From Larix kaempferi (Eukaryota; Streptophyta; Pinopsida; Pinales; Pinaceae), in contig BSBM01000059.1 in NCBI GenBank assembly GCA_027924585.1, positions 186,001 to 250,000 on the forward strand: 64,000 nt of DNA, written 5' to 3'. The notes beneath the pieces are model-generated. The model was given only the letters and a program-made list of their open reading frames with translations, was not told the origin of the DNA and ran no database searches. Positions 39,917 through 54,000 of this stretch are shown here, piece by piece. Position 1 is the first letter of the stretch. Every line of letters starts with the position of its first letter. A program made the translations under genes and the position numbers.

Positions 39917-42486
39917 ATTTTCTCCTCCTTTAATCCCAAGTCTAGCGAAAACGCACGGTCGAGTTTCGACTTTGACCAGCTTCGCGGAATTGAAAATTGA
40001 GCATAGATTTGGATTCCCTGTTGGTCGACAACTGCACACGCCAACTTTCGTGATGTTCCGAGAAATTCTCCACCCTTTAAGGCTAAGTCTAGCAAAAACG
40101 CACGGTCGAGTTTCGGCTTTGACCAACTTCTCGGAATTGAAATTTGAGAATAGATTTGGATATCCCATAGGTAGACAACCGTGCACGCCAACTTTCGTGA
40201 TGTTCTGAGCTATTTTATTCCCCTTTATGCCCAACACTAGAGAAAACGCACGGTTGCATTTCGGCTTTGACCTACTTCTCGGAATTGAAAATTGAGAATA
40301 GATTTGGATGTCCCATTTGTAGACATGCGCGCACAGCAACGTTCGTGACGTTCCGAGCTATTTTCTCCCCCTTTAAGACCAACTCTAGCGAAAACGCACG
40401 ATCAAGTTTCAACTTTGACCAACTTCTCAGAATTGAAATTTGAGAATAGTTTTGGATGTCCCATTGGTAGACAAGTGTCCACACGAACTTTCGTGACATT
40501 CCGAGCTATTTTCTCCCCCTTTAAGCCCAACTCTAGAGAAAACGCACGGTCTCGTTTCGGCTTTGACCTACTTCTCGGAATTGAAAATTGAGAATCGATT
40601 TGGATGTCCCATTTGTAGACATGCGCGCACAGCAACTTTCATGACGTTCCGAGCTATTTTCTCCCCCTTTATGCACAACTCTAGAGAAAACGCACGATCA
40701 AGTTTCAACTTTGACCAACTTTTCGGAATTGAAATTTGAGAATATTTTTGGATGTCCCATTGGTAGACAAGCGTCCACACCAACTTTCGTGACGTTACGA
40801 GCTAATTTCACACCCTTTAAGCTCAAGCCTAGAGAAAACTCATGGTGGCGTTTTGACTTTGACCAACTTCTCGTAATTGAAAATTGAGCATAGATTTGGA
40901 TGTACCGTTGGTAGACAAGTGCGCATGCCAACTTTCGTTACGTTCTGAGCTATTTTCTCACCCTTTAAGCCCAAGTCTAGCGAAAAAACACGGTCGAGTT
41001 TCCACTTTGACCAACTTCTCGAAATTGAAATTCAAGAATAGTTTTGGATGTCCTATTGGTAGACAAGCGTCCACAGCAACTTTCGTGACATTCCGAGCTA
41101 TTTTCTCCCCCTTTATGCCCAAGTCTAGAGAAAACACACGTTCAAGTTTCGACTTTGACGAACTTCACGGAATTCAAAATTAAGCATAGATTTGGATGTT
41201 CCGTTGGTAGACAAGTGAGCACGCCAACTTTCGTGACTTTTCGAGCTATTTTCCCACCCTTTAAGCCCAAGCGTCCATGCCAACTTTCCTGATGTTCCGA
41301 ACTATTTTCTCCCCCTTTAAGCCCAAGTCTAGCGAAAACGGACGGTTGAGTTTTGACTTTGAACAACTTCACGGAATTGAAAATTGAGCATAGATTTGGA
41401 TGTCCCATTGGTAGACAAGTGCGCATGCCAACTTTCATGGTGTTCCGAGCTATTTTCCCGCCCTATAATCCCAAGTCTAGCAAAAAAAGCATGGTCGATT
41501 TTCAACTTTGCCAACTTCTCGGAATTGAAATTTGAGAATAGTTTTGGATGTCCCATTGGTAGACAAGCGTCCATGCCAACTTTCGTGACGTTTCGAGCTA
41601 TTTTCTCCCCCTTTAAGCCCAAGTTTAGTGAAAACGAACGGTCGAGTTTCAACTTTGACCAACTTCTTGGAATTGAAATTTGAGAATAGTTTTGGATGTC
41701 CCATTGGTAGACAAGTGTCCACACCAACTTTCATCACATTTCGAGCTATTTTATCCCCCTTTAAGCCCAACTCTACTGAAAACACACGGTCGCGTTTCGG
41801 CTTTGACCTACTTCTCGGAATTGAAAATTGAGAATAGATTTGGATGTCCCATTTGTGGACATGCGTACACAACAACTTTCGTGACGTTACGAGCTAATTT
41901 CACACCCTTTAAGCTCAAGTCTAGCGAAAACTCACGGTCGAGTTTCAACTTTGACCAACTTCCCGGAATTTAAATTTGAGAATAGTTTGGGATGTCCCAT
42001 TGGTAGACAAGCGTCCACACCAACTTTCGTGACGTTCCGACCTATTTTCTGCCCCATTAAGCCCAACTCTAGTGAAAACGTATGGTCGAGTTTTGACTTT
42101 CACCAACTTCTCGGAATTAAAAATTGAGCATATATTTGGATGTCCCATTTGTAGACATGCACGCACAACAAATTTCGTGACGTTAAGAGCTAATTTCACA
42201 CCCTTTAAGCTCAAGTGTAGTGAAAACGCATGGTGGCATTTCGACTTTGACCAACTTCTTGAATTGAAATTTGAGAATAGATTTGGATGTACCGTTGGTA
42301 GACAAGTGCGCACGCCAACTTTCGTGACGTTTTGAGTTATTTACCCACCCTTTAAGCCCAAGTCTAGCAAAAACGCAGGATCGAGTTTCAACTTTGACCA
42401 ACTTCTTGGAATTGAAGTTTGAGAATAGATTTGGATGTCCCATTGGTAGACAAGCGTCCATGCCAACTTTCGTGACGTTTCGAGCT
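39917..42486. repeat. Truncated HOR unit U5 (2.57 kb, 7.43-kb deletion)
   Basis: The first 1,354-1,355 bases match the start of the HOR and the remainder matches its last 1.2 kb. The interior equivalent to U1 1356-8786 is missing. The join is at 41270/41271. The unit holds 16 ordinary monomers plus one 204-bp hybrid. It shares GTTTCCACTTTGACC near 41000 with U6 only, so U5 and U6 descend from one truncated ancestor. Confidence 0.95.
41194..41397. repeat. 204-bp hybrid monomer at the U5 deletion junction
   Basis: The anchors GGAT at 41194 and 41398 are 204 bp apart instead of 148. The first 77 bases come from the monomer equivalent to U1 1278, and the rest from the monomer equivalent to U1 8765. 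The join lies in CAAG, which is present in both parents (CCCAAGTCTAG and GACAAGCGTCC). The two parents are 56 bp out of register, so the hybrid contains a partial second copy of the segment from CGTCCATGCC to TTTAAGCCCAAG. Confidence 0.92.
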
Positions 42487-45057
42487 ATTTTCTCCTCCTT
42501 TAATCCCAAGTCTAGCGAAAACGCACGGTCGAGTTTCGACTTTGACCAGCTTCGCGGAATTGAAAATTGAGCATAGATTTGGATTCCCTGTTGGTCGACA
42601 ACTGCACACGCCAACTTTCGTGATGTTCCGAGAAATTCTCCACCCTTTAAGGCTAAGTCTAGCAAAAACGCACGGTCGAGTTTCGGCTTTGACCAACTTC
42701 TCGGAATTGAAATTTGAGAATAGATTTGGATATCCCATAGGTAGACAACCGTGCACGCCAACTTTCGTGATGTTCTGAGCTATTTTATTCCCCTTTATGC
42801 CCAACACTAGAGAAAACGCACGGTTGCATTTCGGCTTTGACCTACTTCTCGGAATTGAAAATTGAGAATAGATTTGGATGTCCCATTTGTAGACATGCGC
42901 GCACAGCAACGTTCGTGACGTTCCGAGCTATTTTCTCCCCCTTTAAGACCAACTCTAGCGAAAACGCACGATCAAGTTTCAACTTTGACCAACTTCTCAG
43001 AATTGAAATTTGAGAATAGTTTTGGATGTCCCATTGGTAGACAAGTGTCCACACGAACTTTCGTGACATTCCGAGCTATTTTCTCCCCCTTTAAGCCCAA
43101 CTCTAGAGAAAACGCACGGTCTCGTTTCGGCTTTGACCTACTTCTCGGAATTGAAAATTGAGAATCGATTTGGATGTCCCATTTGTAGACATGCGCGCAC
43201 AGCAACTTTCATGACGTTCCGAGCTATTTTCTCCCCCTTTATGCACAACTCTAGAGAAAACGCACGATCAAGTTTCAACTTTGACCAACTTTTCGGAATT
43301 GAAATTTGAGAATATTTTTGGATGTCCCATTGGTAGACAAGCGTCCACACCAACTTTCGTGACGTTACGAGCTAATTTCACACCCTTTAAGCTCAAGCCT
43401 AGAGAAAACTCATGGTGGCGTTTTGACTTTGACCAACTTCTCGTAATTGAAAATTGAACATAGATTTGGATGTACCGTTGGTAGACAAGTGCGCATGCCA
43501 ACTTTCGTTACGTTCTGAGCTATTTTCTCACCCTTTAAGCCCAAGTCTAGCGAAAAAACACGGTCGAGTTTCCACTTTGACCAACTTCTCGAAATTGAAA
43601 TTCAAGAATAGTTTTGGATGTCCTATTGGTAGACAAGCGTCCACAGCAACTTTCGTGACATTCCGAGCTATTTTCTCCCCCTTTATGCCCAAGTCTAGAG
43701 AAAACACACGTTCAAGTTTCGACTTTGACGAACTTCACGGAATTCAAAATTAAGCATAGATTTGGATGTTCCGTTGGTAGACAAGTGAGCACGCCAACTT
43801 TCGTGACTTTTCGAGCTATTTTCCCACCCTTTAAGCCCAAGCGTCCATGCCAACTTTCCTGATGTTCCGAACTATTTTCTCCCCCTTTAAGCCCAAGTCT
43901 AGCGAAAACGGACGGTTGAGTTTTGACTTTGAACAACTTCACGGAATTGAAAATTGAGCATAGATTTGGATGTCCCATTGGTAGACAAGTGCGCATGCCA
44001 ACTTTCATGGTGTTCCGAGCTATTTTCCCGCCCTATAATCCCAAGTCTAGCAAAAAAAGCATGGTCGATTTTCAACTTTGCCAACTTCTCGGAATTGAAA
44101 TTTGAGAATAGTTTTGGATGTCCCATTGGTAGACAAGCGTCCATGCCAACTTTCGTGACGTTTCGAGCTATTTTCTGCCCCTTTAAGCCCAAGTTTAGTG
44201 AAAACGAACGGTCGAGTTTCAACTTTGACCAACTTCTTGGAATTGAAATTTGAGAATAGTTTTGGATGTCCCATTGGTAGACAAGTGGCCACACCAACTT
44301 TCATCACATTTCGAGCTATTTTATCCCCCTTTAAGCCCAACTCTACTGAAAACACACGGTCGCGTTTCGGCTTTGACCTACTTCTCGGAATTGAAAATTG
44401 AGAATAGATTTGGATGTCCCATTTGTGGACATGCGTACACAACAACTTTCGTGACGTTACGAGCTAATTTCACACCCTTTAAGCTCAAGTCTAGCGAAAA
44501 CTCACGGTCGAGTTTCAACTTTGACCAACTTCCCGGAATTTAAATTTGAGAATAGTTTGGGATGTCCCATTGGTAGACAAGCGTCCACACCAACTTTCGT
44601 GACGTTCCGACCTATTTTCTGCCCCATTAAGCCCAACTCTAGTGAAAACGTAATGGTCGAGTTTTGACTTTCACCAACTTCTCGGAATTAAAAATTGAGC
44701 ATATATTTGGATGTCCCATTTGTAGACATGCACGCACAACAAATTTCGTGACGTTAAGAGCTAATTTCACACCCTTTAAGCTCAAGTGTAGTGAAAACGC
44801 ATGGTGGCATTTCGACTTTGACCAACTTCTTGAATTGAAATTTGAGAATAGATTTGGATGTACCGTTGGTAGACAAGTGCGCACGCCAACTTTCGTGACG
44901 TTTTGAGTTATTTACCCACCCTTTAAGCCCAAGTCTAGCAAAAACGCAGGATCGAGTTTCAACTTTGACCAACTTCTTGGAATTGAAGTTTGAGAATAGA
45001 TTTGGATGTCCCATTGGTAGACAAGCGTCCATGCCAACTTTCGTGACGTTTCGAGCT
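42487..45057. repeat. Truncated HOR unit U6 (2.57 kb), tandem copy of U5
   Basis: It carries exactly the same deletion junction as U5, 2,570 bp further on at 43840/43841, and the same private GTTTCCACTTT variant near 43570. It is 2,571 bp because of one extra A near 44652. It differs from U5 at GTGGCCACACC near 44286 and has a private TTTTCTGCCCC near 44172. Confidence 0.95.
43764..43967. repeat. 204-bp hybrid monomer at the U6 deletion junction
   Basis: The same hybrid as in U5, displaced by exactly 2,570 bp, with the join at 43840/43841. Confidence 0.92.
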
Positions 45058-48000
45058 ATTTTCTCCTCCTTTAATCCCAAGTCTAGCGAAAACGCACGGT
45101 CGAGTTTCGACTTTGACCAGCTTCGCGGAATTGAAAATTGAGCATAGATTTGGATTCCCTGTTGGTCGACAACTGCACACGCCAACTTTCGTGATGTTCC
45201 GAGAAATTCTCCACCCTTTAAGGCTAAGTCTAGCAAAAACGCACGGTCGAGTTTCGGCTTTGACCAACTTCTCGGAATTGAAATTTGAGAATAGATTTGG
45301 ATATCCCATAGGTAGACAACCGTGCACGCCAACTTTCGTGATGTTATGAGCTATTTTATTCCCCTTTATGCCCAACACTAGAGAAAACGCACGGTTGCAT
45401 TTCGGCTTTGACCTACTTCTCGGAATTGAAAATTGAGAATAGATTTGGATGTCCCATTTGTAGACATGCGCGCACAGCAACGTTCGTGACGTTCCGAGCT
45501 ATTTTCTCCCCCTTTAAGACCAACTCTAGCGAAAACGCACGATCAAGTTTCAACTTTGACCAACTTCTCAGAATTGAAATTTGAGAATAGTTTTGGATGT
45601 CCCATTGGTAGACAAGTGTCCACACGAACTTTCGTGACATTCCGAGCTATTTTCTCCCCCTTTAAGCCCAACTCTAGAGAAAACGCACGGTCTCGTTTCG
45701 GCTTTGACCTACTTCTCGGAATTGAAAATTGAGAATCGATTTGGATGTCCCATTTGTAGACATGCGCGCACAGCAACTTTCATGACGTTCCGAGCTATTT
45801 TCTCCCCCTTTATGCACAACTCTAGAGAAAACGCACGATCAAGTTTCAACTTTGACCAACTTTTCGGAATTGAAATTTGAGAATATTTTTGGATGTCCCA
45901 TTGGTAGACAAGCGTCCACACCAACTTTCGTGACGTTACGAGCTAATTTCACACCCTTTAAGCTCAAGCCTAGAGAAAACTCATGGTGGCGTTTTGACTT
46001 TGACCAACTTCTCGTAATTGAAAATTGAGCATAGATTTGGATGTACCGTTGGTAGACAAGTGCGCATGCCAACTTTCGTTACGTTCTGAGCTATTTTCTC
46101 ACCCTTTAAGCCCAAGTCTAGCGAAAAAACACGGTCGAGTTTCAACTTTGACCAACTTCTCGAAATTGAAATTCAAGAATAGTTTTGGATGTCCTATTGG
46201 TAGACAAGCGTCCACAGCAACTTTCGTGACATTCCGAGCTATTTTCTCCCCCTTTATGCCCAAGTCTAGAGAAAACACACGTTCAAGTTTCGACTTTGAC
46301 GAACTTCACGGAATTCAAAATTAAGCATAGATTTGGATGTTCCGTTGGTAGACAAGTGAGCACGCCAACTTTCGTGACTTTTCGAGCTATTTTCCCACCC
46401 TTTAAGCCCAAGTCTAGCGTAAACGCACGGTTGCGTTTCAACTTTGAGCGGCTTCTCCGAATTGAATTGTGAGAATAGATTTGGATGTCCCATTTGTAGA
46501 CAAGCGTCCATGCCAACTTTCGTGACGTTTCGATCTATTTTCTCCCCCTTTAATCCCAAGTATAGCAAAAACGCACCATCGAGTTTCGACTTTGACCAAA
46601 TTCACCAAATTGAAAATTGAGCATAAATTTGGATGTCCCGTTGGTAGACAAGTGCGCACGCCAACTTTCGTGATGTTCCAAGCTATTTTCTCACCGTTTA
46701 AGCCCAAGTCTAGCAAAAACGCATATTCGATTTTCAACTTTTACCAACTTCTCGAAATTTAAATTTGAGAATAGATTTGGATGTCCCATTGGTATACAAG
46801 CGTCCATGCCAACTTTCATGACGTTTCGAGCTTTTTTCTCCCCCTTTAACCCCAAGACCAGCGAAAACGCGACGGTCGAGTTTCGACTTTGACCAACTTC
46901 TCGGAATTAAAAATTTAGAATCGATTTGGATGACCCATTTGTAGACATGCACGCACAACAACTTTCATGACGTTACGAGCTAATTTCACACCCTTTAAGC
47001 CCAATTCTAGAGAAAACGCATGATCCAGTTTCAACTTTGACCACCTTCTTCGAATTGAAATTTGAGAATAGTTTTAGATGTCCCATTGGTAGACAAGCAT
47101 CCACACAAACTTTGTGACGTTCCGAGCTATTTTCTCTCCCTTTAAGCCCAAGTCTAGCGAAAACGTACGGACGATTTTCGACTTTCAACAACTTCTCGGA
47201 ATTGAAAATTGAGCATAGATTTGGATGTCCCATTGGTAAACAAGTGCGCACGCCAACTTTCATGACGTTCCGAGGTATTTTCCCACCCTTTAATCCCAAG
47301 TCTAGCGAAAATGCATGGTCGCCTTACGGCTTTGACCTACTTCTAGGAATTTAAAACGTAGAATAGATTTGGATGTCCCATTTGTAGACATGCACGCACA
47401 ACACATTTCGTGATGCTACGACCTAATTTCACACCCTTTAAACTCAAGTCTAGTGAAAACGCATTGTGGCATTTCGACCTTGACCAACTTCACGGAATCG
47501 AAAATTGAGCATAGATTTGGATGTCCCGTTGGTAAACAAGTGTGCACGCCAACTTTCGTGACGTTCCGAGCTATTTTCCAACCCTTTAAGCCCAAGTCTA
47601 GCGTAAACGCATGGTCGCGTTTCAACTTTGACTAACTTCTCAGAATTGAAATTTGAGAATAGATTTGGATGTCCCATTGGTAGACAAGCGTCCACACCAA
47701 CGTTCGTGAAATTTCGAGCTATTTTTCCTGCTTTAAGCCAAACTCTAGAGAAAACGCGCGGTCGAATTTCAACTCTGACCAACTTCTCGGAATTGAAATT
47801 TGAGAATATTTTTGGATGTCACACTGGTAGAAAAGCGTCCACACCAACTTTCGTAATGTTCCGAGCTATTTTCTACCCCTTTAAGCCTAAGTCTGGCGAA
47901 AACGCAGGGTCGAGTTTCGGCTTTGACCAACTTCTTGGAATTGAAATTTGAGAATAGATTTGGATATCCCATTGGTAGACAAGCATGCACACCAACTTTC

Positions 48001-51000
48001 ATGACGTTTCGAGCTATTTTCTCCCCATTTAATCCCAAGTCTAGCGAAAACGCACGGTCGCATTTTGGCTTTGATGTACTTCTCGGAATTGAAATTTGAG
48101 AATAAATTTGGATGCCGCATTGGTAGAGGAGCGCGTACGCCAACTTTCGTGGCGTTCTGAGCTATTTTCTCAACATTTAAGCCCAAGTCTAGCGAAAATG
48201 CACAGTCGCGTTTCGGCTTTGACCTACTTCTCGGAGTTGAAATTTGAGAATAAATTTGGATGCCCCATTCGTAGACAAGTGCATATGCCAACTTTCGTGA
48301 TATTCCCGGCTATTTTCCCACCCTTTAAGCTGAAGTCTAACGAAAATGCACGGTCGTGTTTCGGACTTGACCAACTTCTCAGAATTTAAATTTGAGAATA
48401 GATATGGATGCCCCATTGGTAGACAAGCATGCACGCAACCTTTCATGACGTTCCGAGCTATTTTCTCCCCCTTTAAGCCCAAGTCTAGCGAAACCGCACG
48501 TTCGATTTTCGACTTTGACCAACTTCTTGGAATTTAAATTTGAGAATAGTTTTGAATGTCTGATTGGTAGACAGACGTCCACGCCAACTTTTGTAACGTT
48601 CGAGCTTTTTTCTCCCCCTTTAACCCCAAGCCTAGCGAAAACGCACGGTCGATTTTCATCTTTCACTAACTTCTCGGAATTGAAAATTGAGCATAGATTT
48701 GGATGTCCCGTTGGTAGACAAGTGCGCACGCCAACTTTCGTGATGTTCCGAGCTATTTTCCCTCCCTTTAATCCCAAGTCTATTGAAAACGCAAAGTTGA
48801 GTTTCAAGTTTGAACACCTTCTCGGAATTGAAATTTTAGAATAGTTTTGGATGTCCCATTGGTAGACAAGTGTCCATGCCAACTTTCGTGACGTTCCGAG
48901 CTATTTTCTCCCCATTTAAGCCCATGTCTGGCGAAAACACACGGTCGAGTTTCGACTTTGACCAACTTCGCGGAATTGAAAATTGAGTAGAGATTTGGAT
49001 GTCCCATTGGTAGATAAGTGCACAAGCCAACTTTCGTGACGTTCCGAGATATTTTCCCACCCTTTAATCCCAAGTCTAGCAAAAACGCACGGTCGAGTTT
49101 CAACTTTGACTAACTTGTCGGAATTCAAATTTGAGAATAGATTTGGATGTCCCATTGGTAGATAAGCATCCACGCCAACTTTCGTGACGTTTCGAGCTTT
49201 TTTCTCCCCCTTTAAGACCAAGTCTAGCGAAAACGCACGGTCGAGTTTCGACTTTCACCAACTTCTCAGAATTGAAAATTGAGCATAGATTTGGATGTCC
49301 CGTTGATAGAAAAGTGTGCACGCCAACTTTCGTAACGTTCTGAGCTATTTTCCAACCCTTTAATCCCAAGTCTATCGAAAACGCACGGTCATGTTTAAAC
49401 TTTGACCAAGTTCTCGGAATTGAAATTTGAGCATAGTTTTGGATGTCCCATTGGTAGACAAGCGTGCATGCCAACTTTCGTGACATTCCGAGCTATTTTC
49501 CACCCCTTTAATCCCAAGTCTAGCCTAAACGCACGGTTGAGTTTCAACTTTTACCAACTTCGCGGAATTGAAAATTGAGCATAGATTTGGATGTCCCATT
49601 GGTAGAAAAGTGTCCATGCTAGCTTTCATGACGTTCCGAGTTGTTTTCTCTGCCTTTAAGGCCAAGTCTAGTGAATAAGCACTGTCGAGGTTCGACTTTG
49701 ACGAACTTCACGCAATTGAAAATTGAGCATAAATTTGGATGTCCCGTTGGTAGAAAAGTGTGCACGCCAACTTTCGTGACCCTCCAAGCTATTTTCCCAC
49801 CCTTTAAGCCCAAGTCTAGCGAAAATGCAGAGTTGAGTTTCGACTTTCACCAACTTCTTGGAATTGAAAATTGAGCATAGATTTGGATGTCCTATTGGTA
49901 GACAAATGCGCACGCCAACTTTCGTGACGTTCCAAGCTATTTTTGCGCCCTTTAATTCCAAGTCTAGCGAAAAAAGCATTGTCGAGTTTCAACTTTGACC
50001 AACTTCTTGGAATTGAAATTTGAGAATAGTTTTGGATGTCCCACTGGTAGACAAGCGTCCATGCCAACTTTCATGACGTTCCAAGCTATTTTCTCCCCCA
50101 TTAAGCCCAACTCTAGTGAAAACGTACGGTCGAGTTTCGACTTTCACCAACTTCTCGGAATTGAAAATTGAGCATAGATTTGGATGTCCAATTTGTAGAC
50201 ATGCACGCACAGCAACTTTCGTGATGCTACAAGCTAATTTAACACCCTTTAAGCTCAAGTCTAGCAAAAACGCATGATGGCATTTTGACTTTGAAAAACT
50301 TATTGGAATTGAAATTTGAGAATAGATTTGGATGTCCCATTGGTAAACAAGCGTGCACGCCAAATTTGGTGAGGTTTCGAGTTATTTTCTCTCCCTTTAA
50401 TCTCAAGTCTAGTGAAGACGCACGATCGAGTTTCAACTTTGACCAACTTCTTGGAATTGAAATTTGAGCATAGATTTGTATGTCCCGTTGGTAGACAAGT
50501 GCGCACGCCAACTTTCGTTACATTCCGAGCTATTTTCTTCCCCTTTAAGCCAAACTCTAGAGAAAATGCGCAGTCGAGTTTCAACTTTGACTAACTTCTC
50601 GGAATTGAAATTTGAGAATTGATTTGGATGTCACATTGTTAGACAAGCGTCCACGCCAACTTTCGTGACGTTGCGAGTTTCGACTTTCACCAACTTCTCG
50701 GAATTGAAAATTGAGCATATATTTAGATTTCCCGTTGGTAGACAAGTGCGCACACCAACTTTCATGACGTTCCGACGTATTTTCCCACATTTTAAGCCCA
50801 GGTCTAGCGAAAACGCACAGTGGAGTTTCGACTTTCACCAACTTCTCGAAATTGAAATTTGAGAATAGTTTTGGATGTCCCATTGGTAGAAAAGTGTCCA
50901 CACCAACTTTCGTGACATTTCGAGCTATTTTATCCCCCCTTTAAGCACAACTCTAGAGAAAACGCACGGTCCCGTTTCGGCTTTGACCAACTTCTCGGAA

Positions 51001-54000
51001 TTGAAAACTGAGAATAGATTTGGATGTCCTTGTAGACATGCCCACACAGCAACTTTTGTGACGTTACGAGCTAATTTCACACCCTTTAAACTCAAGTCTA
51101 GCGAAAACGCATGGTGGCATTTCGACCTTGATCAACTTCTCGGAATTGGAAATTGAGCACAGATTTGGATGTACCATTGGTAGACAAGTGCGCACACCAA
51201 CTTTCGTGACATTCCAAGCTATTTTCCCGCCTTTTTTAATTCCAAGTCTAGCGAAAAAAGCATGCTCGAGCTTCGACTTTCACCAACTTCTCGGAATTGA
51301 AAATTGAGCATAGATTTGGATGTCCCATTTGTAGACATGCGTGCACGGCAACTTTCGTGACGCTACGAGCTAATTTCACACCCTTTAAGCTCAAGTCTAG
51401 CGAAAACGCATGGTGGCATTTCGAATTTGACCAACTTCTTGGAATTGAAATTTGAGAATAGATTTGAAAGTCACATTGTTAGACAAGCATCCACGCCAAC
51501 TTTCATAACGTTTCGAGCTTTTTTCTCCCCCTTTAAGCCCAAGTCTAGCGAAAACGCACGGATGAGTTTCGACTTTCACCAACTTCTCAAAATTTAAAAT
51601 AGAGCATATATTTGGATGTCCCGTTGGTAGACAAGTGCGCACGCCAACTTCCTTCACATTCCGAGCTATTTTCCTACCTTTTAAGCCCAAGTCTAGCGAA
51701 AACGCACGGTCAAGTTTCAACTTTAACCAACTTCTCGGAATTGAAATTTGAGAATAGTTTTGGATGTCTTATTGGTAGACAAGCGTCCACACCAACTTTC
51801 GTCACATTCTGAGCTATTTTATCCCCCTTTAAGCCCAACTCTAGAGAAAACGCACGGTCGCGTTTCGTCTTTGACCTACTTCTCGGAATTGAAAACTGAG
51901 AAAAGATTTGGATGTCCCATTTTCTAACATGCGTGGACAACAACTTTCGTGACGTTACGAGCTAATTTCACACCCTTTAAGCTCAAGTCTAACGAAAATT
52001 TTGACTTTGACCAACTTCTGGGAATTGAAATTTGAGAATATATTTGGATGTCTCGTTGGTAGACAAGTGCGCATGCCAACTTTCGTGATGTTCCGAGCTA
52101 TTTTCCCACCCTTTAAGCCCAAGTCTAGCGAAAACACATGATCGAGTTTCAACTTTGACCAATTTCCCGAAATTGAAATTTGAGAATAGTTTTGGATGTC
52201 CCATTGGTAAACAAGCATCCATGCCAACTTTCGTGACGTGCCGACCTATTTTCTGCCCCATTAAGCCCAACTCTAGTGAAAACGTACGGTCGAGTTTCGA
52301 ATTTCACCAACTTCTCCAAATTGAAAATTGAGCATAGATTTGGATGTCCCATTTGTAGACATGCGCACACAGCAAAATTCGTGACGTTACGAGCTAATTT
52401 CACACCCTTTAAGCTCAAGTCTAGCGAAAACACATGGTGGCATTTCGACTTTGACCAACTTCTGGGAATTGAAATTTGAGAATAGATTTGGATGTCCTGT
52501 TGGTAGACAAGTGTGCACGCCAACGTTCGTGACGTTACGAGCTAATTTCACACCCTTTAAGCTCAAGTCTAGAGAAAACGCATGGTGGCGTTTCGACTTT
52601 GACCAAGTTCTGGGAATTGAAATTTGCGAATAGATTTGGATGTCCCGTTGGTAGACAAGTGCCCATGCCAACTTTCATGATGTTCCGAGGTATTTTATCC
52701 CCCTTTAAGCCCAAGTCTAGAGAAAACGCACGGCCGCGTTTCGGGTTTGACCTACTTCTCGGAATTGAAAATTGAGAATAGATTCGGACGTCCCATTTGT
52801 AGACTGGTGTGCACACCAACTTTCGTGACGTTCCAAGCTATTTTTTCACCCTTTAAGCTCAAGCCTAGCAAAAACGCACGGTCGATTTTCGACATTCACC
52901 AACTTCTCGAAATTGAAAATTGAGCATTGATTTGGATTTCCCATTGGTAGACAAGTGTGCACGCCAACGCTCATGACGTTCCGAGCTATTTTCCCACCCT
53001 TTAAGCTTAAGTCTAGCGAAAACGAATGGTGGCGTTTCGACTTTGACCAAGTTCTGGGAATTGAAATTTGAGAATAGATTTGGATGTCCCGTTGGTAGAC
53101 AAGTGCCCATGCCAACGTTCGGGACGTTCCGAGGTATTTTCTCGCCCTTTAAGCCCAACTCTAGAGAAAACGCACGATCGTGTTTCGGGTTTGACCTGCT
53201 TCTCGGAATTGAAAATCGGGAATAGATTTGGATGTCCCATTTGTAGACATGCGTGCAAAGCAAATTTCGTGACGTTATGAGCTAATTTCACACCCTGTAA
53301 GCTAAAGTCTAGCGAAAACATATGGTGGCGTTTCGACTTTGACCAACCTATGGGAATTGAAAATTAAGAATAGATTTAGATGTCCCATTGGTAGACAAGC
53401 GTCCACGCCAACTTTCATGATGTTTCGAGCTTTGTTCTCCCCCTTTAAGCCCAAGTCTACTTAAAACACACGGTCGAATTTCGACTTTCACCAAATTCTT
53501 GGAATTGAAAATTGAGCATAGATTTGGATTTCCCGTTGGTAGAAAAGTGTGCACGCCAACGTTCGCGATGTTCTGAGCTATTTTCCCACCCTTTAAGCCC
53601 AAGTCTAGCGAAAACACACTGTCGAGGTTTGACTTCGACGAACTTTGCTGAATGGAAAATTGAGCGTAGATTTGGATGTCCCGTTGGTAGACAAGTCCGC
53701 ACGCCAACTTTCGTGATGTTCCGAGCTATTTTCCCACCCTTTAATCCCAAGTCTAGCGAAAACGCACGGTCGAGTTTCAACTTTGACCACCTTCTCGGAA
53801 TTGAAATTTGAGAATAGTTTTGGATGTCCCATTGGTAGACAAGCGTCCATGCCAACTTTCCTGATGTTCCGAACTATTTTCTCCCCCTTTAAGCCCAAGT
53901 CTAGCGAAAACGGACGGTTGAGTTTTGACTTTGAACAACTTCACGGAATTGAAAATTGAGCATAGATTTGGATGTCCCATTGGTAGACAAGTGCGCATGC

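Larger units (their letters stand above)
19914..45057. repeat. 25.1-kb super-repeat block, copy 1 (U3-U4-U5-U6)
   Basis: Four consecutive HOR units (10,001 + 10,002 + 2,570 + 2,571 bp) form a 25,144-bp block. The next two units repeat its first two in order: U7 shares U3 variants and U8 shares U4 variants. This suggests one large in-register duplication of several HORs. The alternative is a false duplication made during assembly. Confidence 0.75.
39917..45057. repeat. Tandem pair of truncated HORs
   Basis: Two 2.57-kb units lie back to back with an identical deletion join. The deletion arose once, and the shortened unit was then duplicated. It interrupts the run of full 10-kb units and works as a structural marker within the array. 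Confidence 0.93.

Noticed and set aside
41194-41397. Transposon or foreign insertion explaining the long 204-bp monomer.
   Set aside because: All 204 bases are accounted for by two known monomers of the HOR joined at CAAG. There is no target-site duplication or terminal repeat.
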